Assembly: GCF_009911645.1 (NCBI RefSeq)
Contig: NZ_QWKI01000019.1
Span: 1-64,000, forward strand
Length of the DNA: 64,000 bases
Origin: Pseudoflavonifractor sp. 60
GTDB taxonomy: Bacteria; Bacillota; Clostridia; Oscillospirales; Oscillospiraceae
Reading direction: 5' to 3'
Both the position numbers and the translations under genes were made by a program. Shown in pieces: positions 15,414 through 24,709 of this stretch; positions within the stretch are counted from its first letter, which is position 1, and each line of letters opens with the position of its first letter. Below the pieces are notes generated by a model. It did not search any database, was not told the DNA's origin, and saw nothing but the letters and a program-made list of their open reading frames with translations.

Positions 15414-18287
15414 ATGGTAAACTTTGTCATCGGCTTGGAGTGTTTTGGCATATGTATGACCTTTGTCGCCCTGATTCTTCTCCTCAACGGAGACGGGGCC
15501 CGGGAGCAGAAGCTGCTGATTTTCATCATGTGCGGCTCGCTGGTCCAGAATGTGGGCTACCTTCTGGAGCTGACCGCCCCCACGGTGGAGGCGGCAATGG
15601 CGGGAATCAAGGTGGAGAACGTGGGCTCTGCCTTTGCCCCCCTGTGCTACTGCTGGTTTATTTACATCTACTGCTACGCGACCCCGCCCAAGACCCTGCT
15701 TCGGACCCTCACTGCCATCAGTTTTTTTGTTCTGCCCACGGTGTTTTTCAACTGGAACGGCCTGTTTTACCGGGACATCCAGTGGCTGACGGCCCCCGAC
15801 GGCTATCACTATGTCAGCATTGCTTACGGCCCGCTGTATGTGCTCTTTTTAATCAGCCGCATCCTCATTCCCTATGCGCTGTGTATGCTGACCCTGGTGC
15901 GGGCGGTCCGCTCCCGCTCCGACCAGGAGGTCAACCGCCAGTATTGGACCATCTTCGTCATCTCGACCCTGCCGGTGGTGGTGCTGATCGCCTACGTGTT
16001 TAAGCTGACTGCGGTGTTTGACCTTACGCCGGTGACTATGGCCATCGCCATGTCCATGGTGGTGATTGTGGTGTGGAGCCGCCGCAACTACGACTTCCGC
16101 TATCTGGCCGCAGAAAAGGTGCTGGAGAGCCTGGGGGATGGGGTCATCGCCCTGGACGACCACGACCGGCTAGTCAGCTATAACCGGGCCGCCGCCCACA
16201 TCTTCACCAGCCTGCCCGCCCACAAGCTGGGGGAAAATATCCGGGTCGTGGAGGACTTTCGGGAGGAGATGCTCAACGAGGACATCCCCTGGAGCTTCTC
16301 CATCAGCGGCCAGCACTACGAGAGCCACAGCAAGCAGATCAGGGACGAGAACGGCCGGAAACAGGGCTGCGTCATCCTGATTCTGGACATGACCGATATC
16401 AAGGCCTACATCAACGAGATCAAGCGGGTGCGGCAGCAGGCGGAGAAAGCGAACATTGCCAAGAGCGAGTTTTTGGCCAATATGTCCCACGAGATCCGAA
16501 CCCCCATGAACGCCATCATCGGCCTCAACGACATTATTATGGAGGAATGCTCCGACCCCAAGATCTACACCCACGCCAAGGATGTGCAGTCCGCCGCCAG
16601 GAACCTGCTGGCCATTATCAACGACATTCTGGACCTGTCCAAGGTGGAGGCCGGGAAGATGGAGCTGGTATACACCGACTACCACCTGAAAACCGTGGTG
16701 GGCGAGGTGGTGGGCATGATGGACATGGCCGCCTCCAAGCGGGGCCTGCTTTTGAAATACGAGTGCGACGAGTCCCTTCCCTGCCGCTACACCGGCGACG
16801 AGGGGCGGATCAAGCAGATTTTGATCAACATCCTCAACAACGCCATAAAGTTTACCAAGGAGGGCGGCGTGAAGGTCTGCGTCTCCGGCCAGCCGGGCGG
16901 ACCAGATGAGGAGCTGATCACCTTCCGGATCGAGGACACCGGCTGCGGCATCCGGGAGGAGGACCTGGAAAAAATCTTTGAGGACTTCCGCCAGGTGGAC
17001 TCCAAGAAGAACCGGAGCGTGGAGGGCACCGGCCTGGGACTGGCCATTGTCAAGCACCTGGTGGAACTGATGGGGGGCAGGATCAAGGTGGAGAGCGTAT
17101 ACGGCCAGGGAACTGTGGTCTCCATCTCCATTCCCCAAAAGATCGTGGACCGGCGGCCCATCTCTCAGGTGTCCGAGGCCGTTCAGGCGGAGCTGGAGCA
17201 CATCGAGACCTTTACCGCCCCCGATGTGAAGATACTTATTGTGGACGACAACGTGATTAACCGCAAGGTGGCCAAGGGACTTTTAAAGAGCTACGCCTTC
17301 GACCTGACCGAGGCCGAGAGCGGACCGGAGGCCATAGAGCTGTCCCGGAACAACCGGTATGACATTATTTTTATGGATCACATGATGCCCGTGATGGACG
17401 GCATTGAGGCGGCGGAGATCATTCGCAGAGACTGCGGCGAAAACGGGGCCGCTCCGGCCATCATCGCTCTGACCGCCAACGCCATGGAGGGGATGCGGGA
17501 GCAGTTTCTGAGCCACGGCTTTCAGGATTTCATCGCCAAGCCTCTGAACCGGAAGGAGCTGGGGCAGCTGCTGGCACGCTGGATCCCGGAGGAGCGCCGC
17601 CGGGCCGCCGGAGGAGAGGTGGAGGCCCGCAGCGCCCTTGACCCAAAAGCTTTCCCCATTGAGGGTATCGACCTGGAGGCCGCCTCCCGCTACTACGCCG
17701 GCGACGAGGCGGGCTTTGCCAACCTGCTGGAGCTGTACCACATGGACGGCCAGCGCAAGGCCAAGCTGCTGTACGAGCTGGCGCGTTCTGATGTCGCCCG
17801 CTACTGTGTGGAGGTCCACGGACTCAAAAGCGCCTCGGCCAACATTGGGGCGATGAAGGTCTCCGATATGGCCCGCGCCCAGGAAAACGCCGCCTCCAAG
17901 GGCGACACTGAGTTTATTGAACGGCAGCTCCCCACACTGCTGGAGGCCTATGAGGCCCTGCTGATGAATATCGGCCTGTTCCTGGAGCGGCGGCACCAGA
18001 ACGACCCCCAGGAGGGAAAACGCCCCTCCCTGCCCCCCCGCGCACTGGCGGAGCGGGTGGAGACGGCCCTGCACGAGCTGGAAAATTTCCGTTCCCAGGC
18101 CTGCGCCGGTATGGTGGATGAGCTTCTGCACCACGCGCTGTCCCGGGACACGGTGGAACGCCTGCGGGAGATTCAGGGACAGCTGAAGCTGTTTGAGGAC
18201 GACAACGCGGAGATGCTGTTGGGCCAGCTTTTAAATAAACTGAAACAGGAGGAAGGCGAAGATGATGAAACCGAAAAAGGGAATTGA
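15414..18287 (+). CDS. hybrid sensor histidine kinase with receiver and Hpt domains
   Basis: This 957-residue protein has seven N-terminal transmembrane helices (about 1-220, histidine-kinase N-terminal 7TM type), then a PAS-like domain and HisKA (FLANMSHEIRTPMNAIIGL). HATPase_c (ILNNAIKFTKEGG, IEDTGCGI, GTGLGLAIVKHL), a receiver (VDDNVINRKV, IIFMDHMMPVMDG) and a C-terminal Hpt domain (VHGLKSASANIG) follow. This is a complete internal His-Asp-His relay that could pass phosphate to the free receivers encoded next. The start has a GGGGGCAGGGGG site and follows the mapped promoter; upstream ATGs fall inside the promoter. The signal is unknown. Confidence 0.92.
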   Translation: MVNFVIGLECFGICMTFVALILLLNGDGAREQKLLIFIMCGSLVQNVGYLLELTAPTVEAAMAGIKVENVGSAFAPLCYCWFIYIYCYATPPKTLLRTLTAISFFVLPTVFFNWNGLFYRDIQWLTAPDGYHYVSIAYGPLYVLFLISRILIPYALCMLTLVRAVRSRSDQEVNRQYWTIFVISTLPVVVLIAYVFKLTAVFDLTPVTMAIAMSMVVIVVWSRRNYDFRYLAAEKVLESLGDGVIALDDHDRLVSYNRAAAHIFTSLPAHKLGENIRVVEDFREEMLNEDIPWSFSISGQHYESHSKQIRDENGRKQGCVILILDMTDIKAYINEIKRVRQQAEKANIAKSEFLANMSHEIRTPMNAIIGLNDIIMEECSDPKIYTHAKDVQSAARNLLAIINDILDLSKVEAGKMELVYTDYHLKTVVGEVVGMMDMAASKRGLLLKYECDESLPCRYTGDEGRIKQILINILNNAIKFTKEGGVKVCVSGQPGGPDEELITFRIEDTGCGIREEDLEKIFEDFRQVDSKKNRSVEGTGLGLAIVKHLVELMGGRIKVESVYGQGTVVSISIPQKIVDRRPISQVSEAVQAELEHIETFTAPDVKILIVDDNVINRKVAKGLLKSYAFDLTEAESGPEAIELSRNNRYDIIFMDHMMPVMDGIEAAEIIRRDCGENGAAPAIIALTANAMEGMREQFLSHGFQDFIAKPLNRKELGQLLARWIPEERRRAAGGEVEARSALDPKAFPIEGIDLEAASRYYAGDEAGFANLLELYHMDGQRKAKLLYELARSDVARYCVEVHGLKSASANIGAMKVSDMARAQENAASKGDTEFIERQLPTLLEAYEALLMNIGLFLERRHQNDPQEGKRPSLPPRALAERVETALHELENFRSQACAGMVDELLHHALSRDTVERLREIQGQLKLFEDDNAEMLLGQLLNKLKQEEGEDDETEKGN

Positions 18288-18693
18288 TAAAAAGCGTATT
18301 TTAGCCATAGACGACGCCGCCATCGTTTTGAAGCGGATTACCGACGCGCTGGAAGAGTACTACGACGTAGTGACGGTCAACACCGGCTCCCGCGCCCTGC
18401 GGTACCTGGAGACGGAAAAGCCCGACCTGATTCTGCTGGATATCCGCATGATGCCCAAGGACGGCTTCGAGACCTTGCAGGAGATCCGGGCGATGGAGGG
18501 CCGGGCCGATATCCCGGTGATTATGCTCACCGGCGTGGAGGACAAAAACGCGGTGATGGAGAGCATCAAGCTTGGAATCTGCGACTACATTCTGAAGCCC
18601 TTTTTCCCCGACGACCTTCTGGAGCGAATCCGGCAGGTCCTGGAGCCCGGCGAGGAAACCCCCACGCTGCTGGACAAGGCGGAGGAGTCTTGA
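18262..18693 (+). CDS. stand-alone receiver-domain response regulator
   Basis: This 143-residue protein consists of a CheY-like receiver (ILAIDDAAIV, phospho-acceptor in ILLDIRMMPKDG, VIMLTG, LKPFFPDD) with only a short tail, so it has no DNA-binding output domain. It begins inside the 3' end of the hybrid kinase gene (26-base overlap) behind AGGAGGAAGG. It probably takes phosphate from the kinase Hpt domain and acts by protein contact. Confidence 0.9.
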   Translation: MMKPKKGIDKKRILAIDDAAIVLKRITDALEEYYDVVTVNTGSRALRYLETEKPDLILLDIRMMPKDGFETLQEIRAMEGRADIPVIMLTGVEDKNAVMESIKLGICDYILKPFFPDDLLERIRQVLEPGEETPTLLDKAEES

Positions 18694-18696
18694 TTT

Positions 18697-19200
18697 ATGA
18701 ATACTGCAATCAGCCAGGAAGAGCTTGCGCAGATCCTGGACCAGGCGCTCCAGGAGGTAACGGAGTATACCGCCGGCGTACGTCTGCACCAGGGCAGCCA
18801 GCCCCCGGGCGAGGACCTGTGTACCGTCCACATCACCTTTGACAAGGGCTTCAGCACCAGCCTGACTCTGTGCGCCGACAAGAGTCTGCTGGCCCGCATG
18901 GCCTGCAACTCCTTCCACGAGGAGTCGGTGACTCCGGCGGACCTGGAGGAGTTCAGCAAGGAGTACCTCAACGTGCTCTGCGGCAAGGTGACGGGGGCAA
19001 TGTACCAGGCGACACAGATCCCGGCCCACTTCAGCCAGCCTGTGTTCTACCACGGGCGCTACGAGCCGGAGGGGCAGGAGGCGCAGTTTATCCTTACATA
19101 TTCCGACGAGCACTGCGAGGGCGCGCAGCTGATTCATCATGTGCCCCGTACCGGCGAGGACGGGGCCGTTCCGGTGGAGATCGAACAGAAGGGAGTATAA
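18697..19200 (+). CDS. CheX-like phosphatase-family protein
   Basis: This 167-residue protein is similar to the CheX / CheC-type chemotaxis phosphatase fold. It has the helix EEFSKEYLNVLCGKVTGAMY, resembling the catalytic ExxN helix (E..xxxN with following G). CheX dephosphorylates CheY-P. Placement three bases before a CheY-like gene and after a receiver gene fits a phosphate sink role. No chemotaxis or flagellar genes are in the window, so the pathway may control something other than motility. Confidence 0.78.
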   Translation: MNTAISQEELAQILDQALQEVTEYTAGVRLHQGSQPPGEDLCTVHITFDKGFSTSLTLCADKSLLARMACNSFHEESVTPADLEEFSKEYLNVLCGKVTGAMYQATQIPAHFSQPVFYHGRYEPEGQEAQFILTYSDEHCEGAQLIHHVPRTGEDGAVPVEIEQKGV

Positions 19201-19203
19201 CAA

Positions 19204-19569
19204 ATGAGCAGGCGAATCATGGTGGTGGACGATTCCCGGCTGGTCAAGGTCCAGCTGGAGGACACTCTGCAGGGGACGGGCTATGAGATTGCGGCGTACT
19301 GCCGCAGCGGCGAGGACGCCATTGCCCAGTATGACGCGGTGATGCCCGACCTGGTGACCATGGACATTATCATGCAGGGGATGGACGGGCTGGACGCCGC
19401 AGAAATCATTTTGAAGCAGCATCCGGACGCCAGGATCGTAATCATCTCCTCTCTGGCGTACAAGGACACCTTTGACCGGGCAAAGACCATTGGGACCCGG
19501 GGCTTTATTGACAAGCCCTTCCACCGGGAACAGCTGCTGAGCGTATTTGAGCAGGCGCTTCAGCCATAA
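19204..19569 (+). CDS. CheY-like single-domain response regulator
   Basis: This 121-residue receiver has the acidic pair in MVVDDSRLV, the phospho-acceptor aspartate in LVTMDIIMQGMDG, the switch residues in IVIISS and the lysine in FIDKPF. It is the last gene of the kinase-receiver-CheX-CheY operon and is followed by a terminator. It is probably the output or balancing receiver that CheX dephosphorylates. Confidence 0.9.
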   Translation: MSRRIMVVDDSRLVKVQLEDTLQGTGYEIAAYCRSGEDAIAQYDAVMPDLVTMDIIMQGMDGLDAAEIILKQHPDARIVIISSLAYKDTFDRAKTIGTRGFIDKPFHREQLLSVFEQALQP

Positions 19570-19580
19570 AAGGACAGCCT

Positions 19581-19627
19581 CGTCATCCCTCCCAATTCCG
19601 GGCGGAATGCGGGGCTGACGCTTTTTT
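19581..19627 (+). terminator. intrinsic terminator of the kinase-CheX-CheY operon
   Basis: Outer arms CGTCA-CCC and GGG-TGACG enclose a second stem, ATTCCG/CGGAAT, followed by CTTTTTT. It lies between convergent genes. Confidence 0.85.
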
Positions 19628-19676
19628 CCCTCCCCCTATGAGACACCAGCTGTCAATCATAGGGGGATTCTTGCTG

Positions 19677-22600
19677 TCACTGCCCGGCGGACAGATGCAG
19701 GTCCGCCAGCAGAACGGCGGTCTCGCGCTCCTCCTCCCGCCCCTTCCAGGCCACCACAAACCGCACGCTGGCGGAGACCGGGCGGTAGCCCCTGCGCCGC
19801 AGCTCCTCCAGCCGTCCGGCGCAGGCCCTGGAAAACTTTGCCGCCCGGAAGCTCCTCCCCTCCAGACTGGCGGTGAGATAGCCCGGCTCGATCCCCAGGG
19901 GGCCGCCGCTGCGCAGGCGCAGAATTTTCTCCTTTTTGTCCTTGAAAAAATCCAATACCACATCTCTGTGGGTCAGCTGCAAGGTGATCTCCTCCGGCGC
20001 GGAGCAGGTGCGGGAGTCCTGGACCCGCTCCACGTCCGGGACCTGGAGGGCGTCGAAGATCTCCGTGTTGCAGTGGATGAAGAGGTTGTCTCTGGCCCGG
20101 GTCATGGCCACATAGAGCTTGCGCCGGTCCTCGTCGCGCTCCACCGGAAACCGGTCCAGCAGCAGATAGACGCTGTCGAACTCCCGGCCCTTGGACTTGT
20201 GGATGGTGGAGACAAACATCGTCCCCCTGTCGTCGGAGTAAAAATCCTCATACCGGGACCCCCGAATAAACTCCTCCAGGTCGCTGCGGTACTTGCCATA
20301 GCTGTTGACCCGCTCAAAATCGGCGATGAGGTTCAGGCAGTTCTCCAGACAGGCGCTGCTGCTGTAGACCGTCTGAAGGCGGGCCTTCGCCTCCTCCCAG
20401 GCCTCGTCGCTGATGACCGGGGTGGGGCCCTGGGGCCGGTCCAGAATTTTCAGGAAAAAGCGCACCTCCGCCAGGTCGTACAGTCGGAAGCCGTCCATGG
20501 ACTGGATCAGCCTGGCCCGAATCTGGTGTTTGGTCAGCAGGCCCAGGACCCGCAGGGCCTCCTCGTTGGTGTTGGTCAGGACACAGGCCGTCTCTCCCCG
20601 GTGGGTCTGGAGGATCTCCTCCACAACGGGCTGCTCCAAATACCCGCCGGTGTGGCGCACAATGCGGACGGCGCCCGTCTCCTGCCGCACTGCGCGGATG
20701 TCCTCCCCCTTCATCCGCTCCCGGATGGAGTGGACAAAGGCGTTGGCCAGGGCCACAATATTCCGGCGGCTGCGGTAATTTTCGGTCATCTCATACTGGA
20801 CCGCCCCGAAGTCCTGGATCAGGGCCCCCATGTATTTGGAGTCGGAGCCCCGGAACTGGTAGATGTTCTGGTCGTCGTCCCCCACGGCAATGACCCGCAT
20901 CTCCTCGTTGCGCCTCATCAGGGCCCGAATCAGGCGGAACTCGTTCTCGTCCATGTCCTGGGCCTCGTCAATGACCAGCACCGTCTTGGCAATACGGTTG
21001 GGCTCCACGCCGCCGCTCTCAATCAGGGCGGCGGCGTTTTTCACCACGTCCTCCACCTTGTCCAGACTGCCGATTTTACCCAGCAGGTCAAAGCAGTAGG
21101 AGTGGAAGGTCTTGATCTCCACAAAATTGGCCGCGTTGCCAATCAGCTCCATCAGCCGCTTTTTAAACTCGGTGGCCGCCGCCCGGGAGAAGGTCACCAT
21201 CAGCAGCTGCTCGTGCTTCACGTCCTCCAGGGTCAGCAGCGAGGCCAGCTTGTGGACCAGGACCCGGGTCTTGCCGCTGCCCGGGCCCGCCGCCGCTACA
21301 ATGTACTTGGATCCGGCGTCCTGGATGATGCTGGCTTGGGTCTCCGACAGGTCTCCAAACAGCTGCCGGTACCGCTCCGGCGTCATGTTCCGGCTGATCT
21401 CCGCAGCCCGCTCCCCTTTGAAGTACTTAGCGATGAATTTTTTAAAGTCCATCTGAAAGTAGTCCTGGACAAATTGCAGGGCGGCGCTGTAATCCCGCAC
21501 CATCAGGTTGGCGTACTCGCCCACAATGTGGATCTGCTGAATTTTCTGCTTGTAATACTCGTTGAGGGCCCTGTAGTCCTCCTGCTTGTAGCGGATCTTA
21601 TTGTCCAGAATCAGCCGCTTGACCTCCATGCCGTTGTAGAGCACCAGAAAGCCCCCCTCCAGCCGCATAGCGCCGGTTTTGGACAGGTACAGCAGGGCGT
21701 CCTCCATGTCGGCCAGGGCCGTCTCCCCGGTCAGGAGCTTGCTGTACTCCTGGTGGAGGCCGTACAGGGAGAACTGCACCAAAGCCTGGTCGCTCTGGGC
21801 CCCGCCCCCCGGTGGGAGCTGGGCGTACAGATACTCCAGGATGAACCGGCACAGCTCCATCCGCCGGCGGTATTTTTCCAGCAGCTGGTCCTGCTCCATC
21901 AGGGGCGTGATCCGCACATACTGGCTGGCTCCGTTTTCCTGCTTGGCGATGCAGCCCTTGATGGTCCAGTAGTAGAGGACGGTGCGGATGCTGCGGACCG
22001 ACGTGTGGGGGACCCCCGCGTCCATGGCCGCCTCGTTCAGCTCCTTCAGGGCAAAGGCGCACTCCTGGCCGCCAATCTGGTCCAGGAGGAACTGCTCCAG
22101 CTTCCCGAAGCGGTTCAGGGTCTGCATAGAGCGGTTTTGCGTGTCCTGCTTATAGATATAGGCGGACATATCCATGGAGTCGGCCAGAAGGCCCTCCTGG
22201 CGCATCAGATTGACGCAGTCGATGACATCCCGCTTCTCCAGACCCAGGATATCCGCCAGGTAGTCGACCCGGGACTCCGCGTCGTCATTCCCGGCGTTGG
22301 CCACGCTGCGGCTGGAAATCAGGGACTGGATGATCCGCTTGGCCTTCCCCTTTCTCTCGCCGGAGAAGAGGCTGGACTGGTCAATGCGGCGGGCCGCCTC
22401 CTCCATGTTCCGCGCCCGGATGCTGTTGGCGTAGACCCGGGGCATATTCCGTCCCCGCTTCACGTAGCCCGCGTTCTCCAGCGCGGCGATGGCCGTTTTG
22501 ACCCGGGTCTCCATGTCGCTGCCCGAGTCGTCCCACCCCGCCTGCCGGGCGATCTCCAGGGGGGAGCAGCAGATGACGGCCCGATGCCGGGTCAGGTCCT

Positions 22601-24470
22601 TCATGGCCTTCCACACCTGCTGGATCTCGCTGATGCTCAGCTTGGTCTGGTTGAGCAGAATGAAGTGCTTGTCCAGGTCGCCGTCGTGGAAGAGGACATA
22701 GCACTCCGCCGTGATGGAGGGGTCCCGGCCGGCGCGGCCCGCCTCCTGGATGTAGTTCTCCAGGGAGTCGGAGATGTCGTAGTGGACCACCAGCCCCACA
22801 TCCTTCTTGTCGACCCCCATCCCGAAGGCGGAGGTGGCCACGATGATCCGCACCTCCCCCCGGATGAAGGCGTCCTGATTGGCCACCTTGTCCGCCGGGT
22901 CCATCTTCCCGTTGTAGGGCCGGGCGGGGAAGCCGTCGCTGGTCAGCTTCTCCGCCAGCTGCCGGGTCCGCCGGGTCCGGGAGACATAGACGATGGCGGG
23001 GCAGTCCCGCTGCTCGATGAGGGAGCGGAGCACGTTGTACTTGTCCCCCTCCGTCTCCTGGTGGAGCACCACATAGCGCAGATTTTCCCGGGAGGCGGAG
23101 GAGGTGAACAGCTCCAGCTCAACCCCCAGCTTGTCCTGGAAGTAATCCCGAATATCGCTGATGACCTTCTGCTTGGCGGTGGCGGTGAAGCAGGAGACGG
23201 GGATGGGAGCTGTCAGCCCCTTCTTGGCCTGCAATTCCCGGATGAAATCGCCGATGTACAGGTAATCAACCCGGAAATCCTGCCCCCAGGCGGAGAAGCA
23301 ATGGGCCTCGTCAATGACAAAGCGCACCACGTTCCGGGCCAGGAGGAGGGTCTCGATGGTACGGGAGCGCAGCTGCTCCGGGGAGATGTAAAAGACGGTG
23401 GCCAGCCCGTTGGCGACCCGCTCCAGGGCCTCGGCCCGCTCCACCGGGCTGAGCAGTCCGTTGACGGTGACGGCGTCCACCAGGCCGTGTTCGTTCAGGT
23501 TGTCCACCTGGTCCTTCATCAGGGACTGGAGGGGGGAGATGACCACCGTCAGCCCGTGCTCCGCCTGCCCCGCCATCAGGGCGGGCAGCTGGAAGGTGAC
23601 CGACTTCCCGCCGCCGGTGGGGAAGACCGCCAGCAGGGATTTCCCCTCCACCGCCGCCTGGGCCGCCCGCTCCTGGAGGGGCTCGCCGTCGTAGGAGCGG
23701 AACTGGTCGAAGCCGAAGAACTCCTTCAGCTTTCGGTGGAGCCCAAAGGCCTCCCGGCAGTAGGGACAGCCCTCCCGGCAGGGGCGGCCCCGCAGCCGCC
23801 GTATAACGTACTCGATCTTCGGGCGGGTCTTCACCAGCCACGGCGGGGTCACCGAGTGGCAGTCGCCGCACCCGATGAGGGCCAGGGCGTAAGCCAGCTC
23901 CATGGGCCAGCGGTCTATCAGCCCCCGCAGGTCCGCGTGCTGGCAGAGCTGGCCGGCAAACTCCCGCCGCACCGCCTCCTCCAGGTCGGGGCACTGGGGG
24001 CGGAAGCCCAGACAGGCAAAAAAGCCCTGAAACTCCTCAAAGGGGTTCAGCAGCCCGTAATAGAGCTCCTGCCGGGGGGCGGACAGCCGGGAGAAGGCGT
24101 TGACCTCGTCATAGAACAGCCTGCGGGCCTTCTCCGCATCGTTGAGGGGGTTGTTCAGCTCGTCCGACTGGAGCTTGTCGTCCTTCAGCAGGGCGTGGTA
24201 GGGGCGTTCCGGGAACAGCAGCGGCGACAGGTAGAGGGTATCCACCGCCTGGGCGGCCAGAGGCGTCCCCAGCAGCGGGCCCAGATAGCGCAGGTCGTGA
24301 TGTACAATGTTGTGTCCGCACAGAAAGGCGGCCCCGGCGATAAAGGCGGAAAACTCCCCCACGGAGGGGCCGTGAAACTGGCTCCCGTCCTCCTTCACCG
24401 CCCCCAAATCCAAAATCTTTTTGTCGGCTGTCCCGATCTCGCTGTCAATGAATACAATGGACTCCTCCAT
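19677..24470 (-). CDS. exonuclease - RecQ helicase - UvrD helicase fusion
   Basis: This 1597-residue protein joins three enzymes. Residues 1-110 form a DEDD-type 3'-5' exonuclease domain (FIDSE with D9/E11, CGHNIVHHDL, NNPLNDA). Residues of about 250-650 form a RecQ-family SF2 helicase (FPTGGGKS near 285, VIDEAHCFSAWG near 385, YIQEAGRAGRD). From about 1050 to the end lies a UvrD/Rep-type SF1 helicase (AAGPGSGKT near 1062, VIDEAQDMD, GDDDQNIYQFRG, STIHKSKGREF, YVAMTRARDN). Ordinary RecQ and UvrD are each 600-750 residues. DNA repair or attack on foreign DNA is plausible. It is transcribed away from the AAA+/Hsp70 operon. Confidence 0.9.
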   Translation of the reverse strand: MEESIVFIDSEIGTADKKILDLGAVKEDGSQFHGPSVGEFSAFIAGAAFLCGHNIVHHDLRYLGPLLGTPLAAQAVDTLYLSPLLFPERPYHALLKDDKLQSDELNNPLNDAEKARRLFYDEVNAFSRLSAPRQELYYGLLNPFEEFQGFFACLGFRPQCPDLEEAVRREFAGQLCQHADLRGLIDRWPMELAYALALIGCGDCHSVTPPWLVKTRPKIEYVIRRLRGRPCREGCPYCREAFGLHRKLKEFFGFDQFRSYDGEPLQERAAQAAVEGKSLLAVFPTGGGKSVTFQLPALMAGQAEHGLTVVISPLQSLMKDQVDNLNEHGLVDAVTVNGLLSPVERAEALERVANGLATVFYISPEQLRSRTIETLLLARNVVRFVIDEAHCFSAWGQDFRVDYLYIGDFIRELQAKKGLTAPIPVSCFTATAKQKVISDIRDYFQDKLGVELELFTSSASRENLRYVVLHQETEGDKYNVLRSLIEQRDCPAIVYVSRTRRTRQLAEKLTSDGFPARPYNGKMDPADKVANQDAFIRGEVRIIVATSAFGMGVDKKDVGLVVHYDISDSLENYIQEAGRAGRDPSITAECYVLFHDGDLDKHFILLNQTKLSISEIQQVWKAMKDLTRHRAVICCSPLEIARQAGWDDSGSDMETRVKTAIAALENAGYVKRGRNMPRVYANSIRARNMEEAARRIDQSSLFSGERKGKAKRIIQSLISSRSVANAGNDDAESRVDYLADILGLEKRDVIDCVNLMRQEGLLADSMDMSAYIYKQDTQNRSMQTLNRFGKLEQFLLDQIGGQECAFALKELNEAAMDAGVPHTSVRSIRTVLYYWTIKGCIAKQENGASQYVRITPLMEQDQLLEKYRRRMELCRFILEYLYAQLPPGGGAQSDQALVQFSLYGLHQEYSKLLTGETALADMEDALLYLSKTGAMRLEGGFLVLYNGMEVKRLILDNKIRYKQEDYRALNEYYKQKIQQIHIVGEYANLMVRDYSAALQFVQDYFQMDFKKFIAKYFKGERAAEISRNMTPERYRQLFGDLSETQASIIQDAGSKYIVAAAGPGSGKTRVLVHKLASLLTLEDVKHEQLLMVTFSRAAATEFKKRLMELIGNAANFVEIKTFHSYCFDLLGKIGSLDKVEDVVKNAAALIESGGVEPNRIAKTVLVIDEAQDMDENEFRLIRALMRRNEEMRVIAVGDDDQNIYQFRGSDSKYMGALIQDFGAVQYEMTENYRSRRNIVALANAFVHSIRERMKGEDIRAVRQETGAVRIVRHTGGYLEQPVVEEILQTHRGETACVLTNTNEEALRVLGLLTKHQIRARLIQSMDGFRLYDLAEVRFFLKILDRPQGPTPVISDEAWEEAKARLQTVYSSSACLENCLNLIADFERVNSYGKYRSDLEEFIRGSRYEDFYSDDRGTMFVSTIHKSKGREFDSVYLLLDRFPVERDEDRRKLYVAMTRARDNLFIHCNTEIFDALQVPDVERVQDSRTCSAPEEITLQLTHRDVVLDFFKDKKEKILRLRSGGPLGIEPGYLTASLEGRSFRAAKFSRACAGRLEELRRRGYRPVSASVRFVVAWKGREEERETAVLLADLHLSAGQ

Positions 24471-24517
24471 AGTGACCCCCCCCGGACCGCAGTTCCGCCC
24501 GTTTGACCTTTTTCCCC

Positions 24518-24546
24518 ATCATACCACAGTTTTCTTGTTTTGGGAA
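24518..24546 (-). promoter_or_regulatory. candidate promoter of the exonuclease-RecQ-UvrD gene
   Basis: On the minus strand TTCCCA is followed after 17 bases by TATGAT, about 50 bases before the ATG at 24470, which has a G-rich ribosome site. Confidence 0.5.
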
Positions 24547-24623
24547 GAAAGATGGCCCCAGCCTGCGCATTCTCTCCGCCCCGGGGAAATTCGGCAAACC
24601 GGTGCGGGATTTGTTCAAAACAG

Positions 24624-24652
24624 TTGAAAAGTGACCAGATAATTGATATGAT
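24624..24652 (+). promoter_or_regulatory. promoter of the AAA+/Hsp70/Sel1 operon
   Basis: TTGAAA is followed after 17 bases by TATGAT. The -10 box is embedded in a direct repeat ATGATACCCG (24648-24657 and 24661-24670) that could be a regulator site at the start of transcription. The first gene begins at 24710 behind AGAAGGAGAAG. Confidence 0.75.
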
Positions 24653-24709
24653 ACCCGTAATGATACCCGCAGGGAGGCAGGCACAAATCGACAGAAGGAG
24701 AAGTGAAGT

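Noticed and set aside
19638-24506. 1622-residue plus-strand open frame opposite the RecQ-UvrD gene
   Set aside because: It is a GC-driven mirror of the minus-strand gene; it has no ribosome site or domain, and the minus frame has clear helicase motifs.
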